Shown here: positions 15,620-25,604 of the stretch, one piece after another | Layout of the letters: the number at the start of each line of letters is the position of its first letter | Numbering within the stretch: the stretch's first letter is position 1 | Assembly: GCA_963573385.1 (NCBI GenBank) | Contig: CAUYLG010070401.1 | Coordinates: forward strand, 62,001 to 126,000 | Reading direction: 5' to 3' | DNA length: 64,000 nucleotides | Source: Cacajao melanocephalus | Lineage: Eukaryota > Chordata > Mammalia > Primates > Pitheciidae | The notes under the pieces: model-generated | The model's database searches: none | Told to the model about the DNA's origin: nothing | Seen by the model: only the letters and a program-made list of their open reading frames with translations | Translations under genes and position numbers: made by a program

Positions 15620-16078
15620 TGTAAGGTTAGCCGAGAAAAAGAAGAGACCCAAAGTCAGGCAAGCAAGTTCAGTTAACCCGCCGGACTGCCCCATAACAAT
15701 CAAACGAGGAGTTTATATGGGGTGAGAGGGGCGTAAGGGAGTTTCAGGACTGAGACAATCTATCAGCTTGTAACAGGCACAGAGAGAGTTTGTTACCTTG
15801 TGACAGACTTACAATACCTTATCCTGTGACTTTTATGGAGGCAGCTTTTTTTTTTTTTTTAAACAGGATTTTACAGGTATGTGTAAAACAGGAATTTACA
15901 AGTATGGATAACAAACATTTGTTTTCCCTGTCCTCCCCCGAGCTGCCCAGATGGCTGTAATCAGGCTTTGCTTAATTGTAGCACCCTAGATCGGCGTTCA
16001 GGAATGCAGCTGCAGAGCAATCAGTGAGGGGAGTCAGCTGGCGCGGAGGGGGTTTTCTGAGGCAGCTTGTCTGTAACA
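15620..16078 (-). mobile_element. Solo LTR with CTCCC target duplication in AUNIP intron 1
   Basis: The 459-bp block has TG...CA ends (plus strand TGTAAGGTTAGCC to CTTGTCTGTAACA) and is flanked on both sides by CTCCC (15,615-15,619 and 16,079-16,083), a perfect 5-bp target duplication. Minus orientation is favoured because that strand carries CCCCATATAAACTCC (TATA-like, about 15,719-15,705) near the promoter-distal part and ends CTCGGCTAACCTTACA. No viral genes remain. It lies only about 190 bp inside the intron from AUNIP exon 1, in the same orientation as the gene. Family not assigned. Confidence 0.75.
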
Positions 16079-16239
16079 CTCCCCAAACCCCATTTTTCAA
16101 CCTTCTTCAGAGCCCAATCCCTCTCGCCTGTGAATCCCCAACACTGTTCCCTTCTCTGTCCCCGACTTCGCCTCCATCACCTCCAGGTGTCCCCCAAACT
16201 CCTCCCGTCTTACGCCTCCAGGCCCTACCGGTCCCCGGA

Positions 16240-16560
16240 CGCCCTCTCATCCCCCAGCGTCCCACCTGCACTTTCCGCCTCTTCAACGCCGCCACGTCCA
16301 GCCAGACGCCGCAGGCCTCCTCTTCGGGGCCTGTCCGCCTCATGGCCGCTGAAGAGACTAAGCCAGCAGGACGCCGGCGAGGACTCCCGACGCCTCAGGT
16401 AACAACCGAACCGCTGCCGCTGACGTTCGGATCTCGCGCCAACGCTGGAGGCGGGACTACGCCGCTGCCGTCCTAGGCGCTAGCCCCGCCCCGACAAGGC
16501 CCCGCCCCCTTCTCTGTGCCTCGGACGCGCGCTAACCTTCGCCGCGGGTCCTAGAGTGCG
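16240..16560 (-). promoter_or_regulatory. AUNIP: AUNIP CpG island and promoter region
   Basis: This block is much richer in G+C and CpG than the surrounding repeats. It overlaps AUNIP exon 1 and extends upstream of it. Two GC boxes (CCCCGCCCC type, Sp1-like) lie near 16,485-16,510. No TATA box is evident at a suitable distance, which fits a CpG-island promoter with dispersed starts. No diverging gene is recognisable on the plus strand. The borders are estimates by eye. Confidence 0.7.
16266..16343 (-). CDS. AUNIP: AUNIP coding exon 1 (first 26 codons, partial gene)
   Basis: Aurora kinase A and ninein interacting protein acts at spindle poles and in DNA double-strand-break end resection. Read on the minus strand, the ATG at 16343-16341 opens a 26-codon segment starting MRRTGPEEEACGVWLD and ending KRRKVQ. 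This matches the N-terminus of human AUNIP as I remember it, with Val for Ala at residue 17. The frame reaches a good splice donor, CAG then GTGGGA, with GT at 16265-16264. The exon sits in a CpG-rich block with GC boxes just upstream, as expected for a housekeeping promoter. The remaining exons were not found at 1-16,265; the human gene spans over 20 kb, so they should lie off the left edge. The reading frame continues past the donor for some 50 codons, but that part is intronic. Identification is confident; the exact transcription start is not visible. Confidence 0.88.
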
Positions 16561-17191
16561 TGCTGTGTCTTTCCCTGCGCCAAGGAGTGCATGTTCTTTC
16601 TGATCTGCTCATTCAAGACTGGATTCCGGAAGCTGCTGTGTGAACGGTTCTCAGCCTCAGAAATGTGCATTTTCTTTTTGCTGCATTGAAAATTTCTTAC
16701 AGTAAATATAATAACTACCCCGGATTTAGGACTTTGCTCGTGTCATCCCTGAATCTTCGCGATCACCCCAAGAAGGAAGCTGCAGAGCGGAGATCAGGCC
16801 CGCCGACCCCACACCGGGGGTCCTCGACCTAAACGGTTACCGACACTCGAGGGTACGAACTACTTCGGTAATTTTTTAAAAATGTAACCGTAACTACGAG
16901 ACCACATGGAAGAGGATTTTGAAGAAGTTAAAATTTGGGGTCAAGAGGCTTTCAGTCCTGCTTTCACCGTTTACTGTGCCGGATTTTAAAGGGGGATCAA
17001 ATGAGGTGTGTGAAAGTACTTTGTGAATTTAGAAAACCCCTTGGAAATGCAAAAATGCTGGCACCCCACCCATCCTTCCGTTCCTAACTACAATCTCCAT
17101 AGATGAAATATGTGTATATATCATATGTAATTTTTACGTATTGTCTATTTTAATATATCAAAAACATTTTTAATTTTTGTTTTGAAAGGAT
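16561..17191. other. Upstream of AUNIP, no gene recognised
   Basis: Unique sequence between the AUNIP CpG island and the PAQR7-like fragment, A+T-rich from 17,090. No exon or known repeat recognised. Confidence 0.45.
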
Positions 17192-17287
17192 CAGAAGCTC
17201 AGTCACCTCCTGCCCAGTCTACCGCAGGTCGGCCAGGAGCCTGAGCCATCTCTGCAGCCAGAGCCTGTCTTCACGGTGGACAGAGCC
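17192..17287 (+). pseudogene. Inverted PAQR7-like fragment (N-terminal codons)
   Basis: This 96-base stretch aligns without gaps to the start of the PAQR7 coding exon, which is on the opposite strand 3.3 kb away. It covers the codons for [10 protein letters not shown] through [10 protein letters not shown] (residues 7-38 of PAQR7 here). I count 10 mismatches in 96, about 90% identity. The frame is still open; changes at protein level include Arg to Pro and Ile to Gly. The homology starts sharply after AAAGGAT and stops sharply at GTGGACAGAGCC, where it abuts a truncated Alu. No promoter, start codon or splice context makes it a working exon, so I treat it as a duplicated fragment. Confidence 0.85.
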
Positions 17288-17299
17288 CTCAAGCTCCCT

Positions 17300-17563
<264 letters not shown>

Positions 17564-17697
17564 ATATCAAAACATTTATTTATATACACATATTTTACAC
17601 GTGTGTATGTCTCATAAGGTCCCCCACGATATTTTAGCAGTGAAGTGCTATTTCTAATTAATGTGGGTTTTCTTCTTATCTTCCTAATTTTCCTTCA

Positions 17698-17720
17698 TTG
17701 TATATATATATATATATATT
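17698..17720. repeat. (TA)n microsatellite
   Basis: About ten TA dinucleotides in a row. Confidence 0.9.
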
Positions 17721-17849
17721 GCTGCGTACTGTGGAAAAAACAATATTAGAAGAGTTAACATAAAATACTCCTTTGGAGTGCATGTGAGGGACCTCAATAT
17801 GTGTGATGGAGTGTGCACACCCTTGCCCCCTCCACTAAAAAACAAACAA

Positions 17850-17998
17850 CGCCGGGCGAGGTGGCTCACGCCTGTAATCCCAGCACTTTGGGAGACTGAG
17901 GTGGGCGGATCACCTGAGGTCAGGAGTTCGAGACCAGCCTGGCCAACATGGAGAAACCCCATCTCAAAAAAGAAAAAAAAAATTAAAAGAAACAAACA
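17850..17998 (+). mobile_element. Alu left monomer, plus orientation
   Basis: CGCCGGGCGAGGTGGCTCAC to ACCCCATCTCAAAAAAG, then A-rich sequence with CAAACAAACAAAC to about 18,010. Only the left half is present. Confidence 0.9.
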
Positions 17999-18354
17999 AA
18001 CAAACAAAAAACCCTCCTTAATTGAAGGAAAAACCAAAAAAAAAAAAAAAAAGGAAGAAAATCTTTGTCAGATTATAAAGTGGGATTACGTATATTTTAA
18101 ACACATTACTTCTAAAATTTTAGTAATAAAACTGCCCCCTACTCTCTTGCCAAACAAATTTTGTATATATAGATATGGTATATAAGGCCCCAATCCCATT
18201 CCCCACCAAAGATAAAACAAGAACTGCTCTCTCCACCCTGTGTCCACTCCCAGGGGCCCCAGCTGCCCCCGGAAAACCACCTCCAGTAGTGTTTCAGGGA
18301 CCCCTCCCTGAAACAGGAGACAAAAAACAAAGAGGCAGCTACTGTCACAGTCAC

Positions 18355-18360
18355 TTTATT
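18355..18360 (-). terminator. PAQR7: Likely PAQR7 poly(A) signal
   Basis: AATAAA on the minus strand in the context TGCAATAAAGTGACTG, followed downstream by AGTAGCTGCCTC and a GTTTTTTGTC stretch of the kind that binds cleavage factors. It is the best signal downstream of the stop codon. Confidence 0.6.
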
Positions 18361-18573
18361 GCATCTAGGCCATAATCCAGAACACCCAAGCCCCAGCCCC
18401 ACTTTTCCTTCCACACCTCTGGGTCTCTGCACAGGTTTCCCTCTGCCTGGAATGCCCTCCTATTCTCCATCTGCAAACTCCTATTCACACTGCCCAACCC
18501 AAGACCCTGAGGTCTGGTTATTCCTTCCTCAGTGCTTCCCTTGACAGTTTGTTCTGATATCAAAGCCTTTGTC

Positions 18574-18871
18574 TGCCAGGTGCGGTGGCTCACGCCTGTA
18601 ACCCCAGCACTTTGAGAGGCTTAGGCAGGCAGATCACCTGAGGTCAGGAGTCTGAGACCAGCCTGACCAACATGGAGAAAGCCCATCTCTACTAAAAATA
18701 CAAAAAATTAGCTGGGCGTGGTGACATATGCCTGTAATCCCAGCTACTCAGGAGACTCAGGCAGGAGAATCACTTGAACCTAGGAGGTGGAAATTCTGTG
18801 AGCCGAGATCGCACCATTGCACTCCAGCCTGTGCAACAAGAGGGAAACTCCATCTCAAAAAAAAAAAAAAG
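18574..18871 (+). mobile_element. Alu in the PAQR7 3' UTR, antisense to the gene
   Basis: TGCCAGGTGCGGTGGCTCAC to an A-run; complete. Present in antisense in the inferred PAQR7 message. Confidence 0.93.
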
Positions 18872-19606
18872 CCTTTGTCATCTTGCAATGATCCACAGGG
18901 CCCAGCGGTCACCTGCCTCTGAGCAGAGGCCCAGGAAACGTCGAATGGATAAATGAATTCTTAAAAACAGAACGAGGAGAGAAGCTGGGAACAGGCTGTG
19001 TAGGACACAGAAGCCAGAGCTAGAAGATCTGGTACTCACTGTCTGGGATGGTGACTGAAGGGGTCTAAGCACTGGAGGGACCCATTTGTATCTGGCACAA
19101 TCTACTACCTTGGGGTCTCTCTGTAGCTCCAACACCTGTAGCTGGGCTTCAAGGGACAGTAAGATCCTGCATCTATTTTGGGACTGCTCTGTCTGCATCC
19201 AGCAATGAAATCTGAGTAGAGGTGGGTTGCCAAGGCCTCCCCTGCCTCAGCTCAAATCTGACTCTGGCCTAAGTTTTACCTCCTGCCCAGACAATCTAGA
19301 AGCCCCCATCCTCACTAAGTAATCCCAGTGAGTGGCAGTGGAGGGGCAAGCTGGAGTGGCCCACACCTTTAACTCTTTCCTTCTCCCAGGACAAGGAGCT
19401 GGGTAGGCCCAGGAGTGGATCCCCGCAGCTTCCAGCCAATCCCTAAATCAAAGAATTGGTCAGTGACGCCCTTGGCAGTTGAGTCGTGCATAGAGTCACC
19501 GTGGGCCAGACACAAACAGCTTTACCAGGACTTGTTCCCACCTGGAGCCAAGCGTAGACCTCTGTCCCCCTACTCTACCTCCCTCCCTACCAGATGCCAC
19601 CCCCCT

Positions 19607-20653
19607 TCACTTGGTCTTCTGATCAAGTTTGCGCTGTACCAGCTGGCTCAGGAGGAATGCAGTGAGGACGCTGCTGCCCACCGTGAGCAGGAAGAGGCCA
19701 GAGAAGTTGTGAGGCCAATGCGTGTGCAGAGGCTCATAGATGGGCCGTCGGGCCTGATAGTCCAGTGCCACAGCTTCCAGCTGAGCCAACGTGCACAGCA
19801 CCAAGAAGATGTGGAAAAGTTGGTGGCCCTGCCCAAAGACATGGCAGCTGCCGGGGAACCAGCGCTCGGGCATGAAGGTAGAGAAGAAAGCAGCAGCCAG
19901 CAGAAAGAAGACCACCTGGCACTTGTGGTAGAGAAGAGCTGGGTCATCTGTGGCGGGGTCGGAGGACACCAAGATACGATGCACCACAGGACTGATGTCC
20001 AGCACATAGGCCAGGACTGAGGGCACCTCCTGGCATGTGCGGCCCAGCAGGCCTGGTTTCTGGATGTACTTGTTATAGCAGGAGCCAATGCAGGAAAGCC
20101 AGGCGAGAAAGGCAGCCATGGGCAGAAAAACGGCCTGCACCTGGGCATGCCAGGCAGGCTCGATAGCATAGTAGAAGTGTGCCAAGGCACTGCCAAACTG
20201 GTACACGGCCACCCCCACGTAGTCCAGGAAGAAGAAGCTGTAATGCCAGAACTCGGACTTGGCCTGCAGGAGGTGAGCCAAGGCACTGAAGGAGAGGTAG
20301 GTGAAAGAGGTGAGGACAATGATGAAGAGGGGCAGGGCATGTGGGTCTCCCCAGAAGTCCACGGTCCCCACAAAGAGGGCCAGCCGCAACAGCAGCACCA
20401 GGGCCGCCAGCAGGTGGGTCCAGACATTCACAGCCTCGTTGTGCTGCTGGAACAGCGTGCGGAAGTAGAAGCGCCAGGTCTGATGCAGCGGCCGGTAACC
20501 CGCGTAGATGTACGGCTTCCAGAAGAGTGGTGGCACTTCGGCCCGGTCCACTGTGAAGACAGGCTCTGGCTGCAGAGATGGCTGAGCCTCCTGGATGACC
20601 TGCCGCAGACTGGGCAGGAGGTGGCTGAGCTTCTGGGCCATGGCCATGGCCAT
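19607..20653 (-). CDS. PAQR7: PAQR7, membrane progestin receptor alpha (mPR-alpha), single coding exon
   Basis: PAQR7 is a plasma-membrane, steroid-binding receptor of the progestin and adipoQ receptor family that mediates rapid, non-genomic progesterone signalling. The whole 348-residue frame is in one exon. Visible landmarks: a cytosolic N-terminus, the pre-TM1 motif HNEAVNVWTH (71-80), about seven to eight hydrophobic spans between 80 and 338, and the family's presumed metal-site residues His127 (SALAHLL), Asp144 (FFLDY), His277 and His281 (GQGHQLFH). The C-terminus is LVQRKLDQKTK. The first ATG (20653-20651) has a strong context, ACC ATG G. Human PAQR7 is 346 residues; here GCCATG is repeated once more, giving MAMAMAQ. 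It differs from remembered human sequence at about ten places. It is intact and almost certainly functional. Confidence 0.97.
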   Translation of the reverse strand: MAMAMAQKLSHLLPSLRQVIQEAQPSLQPEPVFTVDRAEVPPLFWKPYIYAGYRPLHQTWRFYFRTLFQQHNEAVNVWTHLLAALVLLLRLALFVGTVDFWGDPHALPLFIIVLTSFTYLSFSALAHLLQAKSEFWHYSFFFLDYVGVAVYQFGSALAHFYYAIEPAWHAQVQAVFLPMAAFLAWLSCIGSCYNKYIQKPGLLGRTCQEVPSVLAYVLDISPVVHRILVSSDPATDDPALLYHKCQVVFFLLAAAFFSTFMPERWFPGSCHVFGQGHQLFHIFLVLCTLAQLEAVALDYQARRPIYEPLHTHWPHNFSGLFLLTVGSSVLTAFLLSQLVQRKLDQKTK

Positions 20654-20675
20654 GGTTGTGGGCCTGGGCAGGGAG
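20654..20675 (-). promoter_or_regulatory. PAQR7: PAQR7 coding-exon splice acceptor and 5' UTR end
   Basis: Upstream of the ATG the minus strand reads CCTCTTTCCCAG then CTCCCTGCCCAG. Two AG acceptors are possible, giving 5' UTR starts at 20675 or 20663. The first has the better pyrimidine tract. It implies an upstream non-coding exon. Confidence 0.6.
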
Positions 20676-20899
20676 CTGGGAAAGAGGCCAGAGCAAAGTC
20701 AGGGGCCTGGTGTCCTCACCCCTACGAGCAGCAGCTGGGGGCTCTGATGCCCAGATCTTACTCCGTCCTCCCTGACACCCTTATCCTTACACTGGGTTTA
20801 AGAACAGAAAACTCATCCTATGGAATTCCTCATCTCTGACCTCATGAGAGCAAGGATCCCTGATGTATTCCAGGTACCTAGAACTGTGTCTGACACATA

Positions 20900-21150
20900 G
20901 TAGATGCTCAACAAATGTTTGAGGAATATATTAATTAATAAGGCTCCCTGCCTCATTAATTTTCTTTTTGGTCCAGGCTATACCCAGTGGCACTAACTGT
21001 TTTCTCTCCTAAAGAACAGATCTGGCCATGTGAAACACAGGGGAGGGGTGAGGCTCTCTGAGCCCCGGTGTTCATGCCACCATTAGTGTTCATCTGATGG
21101 CAAGAATGACCTTGCTAGCAGACCCACTGCCTATCTAGCTCCTTGAGAGT
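20900..21150. other. PAQR7 intron with a MIR-type end
   Basis: Just before this, ACACATAGTAGATGCTCAAC and AAATGTTTGAGGAA (about 20,893-20,925) are the 3' end of a MIR element. The rest is unremarkable intron. Confidence 0.5.
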
Positions 21151-21152
21151 GG

Positions 21153-21360
21153 CTACTGACCCTCCATTACCCTGCATGACCTAAATGACCCTCCATTTAG
21201 GTCATTTGCCCCTACTGACCCTCTATTACCCGGCATGACCTAAATGACCCTCCATTTAGGTCATTTGCCCCTACTGACCCTCTATTACCCAGCATGACCT
21301 AAATTACCCTCCATTTAGGTCATTTGCCCCTACTGACCCTCTATTACCCGGCATGACCTG
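21153..21360 (+). repeat. 59-bp tandem repeat, about 3.5 copies, each with a palindrome
   Basis: Units start with CTACTGACCCTC at 21153, 21212, 21271 and 21330, exactly 59 bp apart, and are nearly identical. Each complete unit contains GACCTAAATG, a six-base spacer and CATTTAGGTC, which are perfect reverse complements (the third unit has one mismatch). It lies in the PAQR7 5' intron, about 500 bp upstream of the coding exon. No larger repeat family was recognised. Confidence 0.92.
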
Positions 21361-21547
21361 GTCCCTGCTACCTTCTCCAGTCCTGTTGCACAACCACAGG
21401 GCACTTCAAATGCAGTCCCAGTCCCACCAACCCTGGACTGCTCTTTCACGTCTGTAGCTTTGCACAAGCCGTTCCCTCTGCCTGAGACATTTTCCTCATC
21501 TTCCTACCACAGCATACCCCTATTCATCCCTTAAAAACTAATTTCTT

Positions 21548-21827
21548 GGCTAGGCATGAGGCCTCACTCCTGTAATCCCAGAGCTTTGAGAGGCCAAATG
21601 AGGCCAGGAGTTCAAGACCAGCCTGGGCAATATAGTGAGCTACTATCTCTACAAAAAAGTTAGCCAGGTGTGGTGTCATGTGCCTGTAGTCCTAACTGTT
21701 GGGGAGGCTGAGGCAAGTGGATCCCTTGAGCCCAGGAATTCGACGTACAGTGAGCTATGATCACACTACTGCACTCAAGCATGATCTCAAGGGAGATCCT
21801 GTCTCTTAAAAAAACAAACAAAAAAAC
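21548..21827 (+). mobile_element. Alu, plus orientation (old, J type)
   Basis: TTGGCTAGGCATGAGGCCTC to AAAAAACAAACAAAAAAAC; diverged, with internal deletions. Confidence 0.88.
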
Positions 21828-22740
21828 ACATTTCTTCTATGATGCTTTCCCTGGCCTCCTGAACCTCCTATGATGACCCCTCCACTTGAGTGCCTTGGAG
21901 ACCGTCATTTGATGGTCTGATTACAACACTTCTCATGATTGTTCATGTGAGCTCATCAAGGGTAGGCAGTTTGTCTCATTATTTAGTGAATCCCTGGTGC
22001 TTAGCAAGTAGCTGGCACTCAATGTTTGCTGAATGAAAGAACAACATGACACCATTCTAATAACACTTCATACCCTTCCAGGCCCAACTCAAAAGACCGC
22101 TTTTTTCCTGAAAGTCCCCAGTTTAACAACTGATGAACCACACCCCCACTCTCAAAGTCCCCTCTCCAGCCCCTTCCCCAACTGCCCATGATTGCTAATT
22201 CCAAATAAATCTAATAGAATCCCTGACCCTGGCATTCAAGGCCCACATAACCGGCTCCTACTACCCTTATTCCCTGCCTAACCTCAATGTCACACTCAGT
22301 GCCATCTTCCTTTCCCTGCACTGAATTCCTTTAAGGCCAGTAAAAGCTGCCACCTCTGGGGCCTCCTTACTGCTCCCCCAACCCCACTTTCCCCTGACCT
22401 ATAATGAGTTACATAGTTTAACTTTGATTCATTCATTTAGCAAACACTTACTAAACCCTTCTTTGCCTCAGATCCTGTGCTGGATGGGACAAGGAAAAGA
22501 GTGGAAGATTTGATCCCTGCCCTCAGGAATGTCATGATCTGGCGGAAGATACAGAAACAAAAACAAATCACAGCAAATGCTCACACAGCACCTGCTAGAA
22601 GCTTCCCAACAACCCTGAGAGGCAGACAATCATTATTCCCATTTTCCAGATAAGGAAACTGAGGCACAGAGAAGTTAAGTGCCTTGCCCACCCACCTGCC
22701 CAGGAAGTAGCAGATGGCAGAGGCAGGCTCTGAACTCAAG
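21828..22740. other. PAQR7 intron with MIR/L2 remnants
   Basis: L2-like phrases at 21,830-22,350 (TTCCCTGGCCTCC, AATCCCTGGTGC, GGCACTCAATGTTTGCTGAA) and a minus-oriented MIR at about 22,560-22,740 (TTATTCCCATTTTCCAGATA, GAAACTGAGGCACAGAGA). No exon seen. Confidence 0.6.
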
Positions 22741-24745
<2,005 letters not shown>

Positions 24746-24842
24746 CTCTAAGAAGTCCTGCAGCAAAGAAGTCGGCTTAGCTTTGCTGAATCAACATTTG
24801 CCAAGCTTATGTGACCATGGATTCCTTCCCTAGTAATAATTA

Positions 24843-25249
<407 letters not shown>

Positions 25250-25304
25250 TTATTCTGCCCATTTTGTTGTGGATAGTAAAATTCAGAGAAATTAAAAGCT
25301 CCCA

Positions 25305-25604
25305 GCTGGGTACAGTGGCTCACGCCTATAATCCCAGCACACTGGGAGGTGGAGGTGGGCAGATCATCTGAGATCAAGAGTTCGAGATCAGCCTGGCCAA
25401 CATGGTGAAACCCCGTGTCTACTAAAAATCCAAAAATTAGCTGGGCATGGTGGTGCACACTTCTAATCCTAGCTACTCAGGAGGCTGAGGCAGGAGAATC
25501 GATTGAGCCCAGGGAGCTGAGATTGCAGTGAGCTGAGATCACACCACCGCACTCCAGCCTGGGTGACAGAGTAAGACTCAGTCTCACACACACACAAAAA
25601 AAAG
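25305..25604 (+). mobile_element. Alu, plus orientation
   Basis: CAGCTGGGTACAGTGGCTCAC to CTCACACACACACAAAAA. Confidence 0.93.

Larger units (their letters stand above)
18340..19606 (-). other. PAQR7: PAQR7 3' untranslated region (inferred)
   Basis: Extends from the PAQR7 stop codon to just past the AATAAA signal at 18360-18355. An Alu in antisense orientation (18,574-18,871) lies within it. The length of about 1.27 kb is plausible for this gene, but the true cleavage site cannot be read from sequence alone. Open frames on both strands here have no protein resemblance. Confidence 0.6.

Noticed and set aside
20147..20839. A 230-codon plus-strand frame and other long frames antisense to PAQR7
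   Set aside because: They are shadows of the real PAQR7 coding sequence in a G+C-rich exon. They match no family, and the minus frame has all PAQR landmarks.
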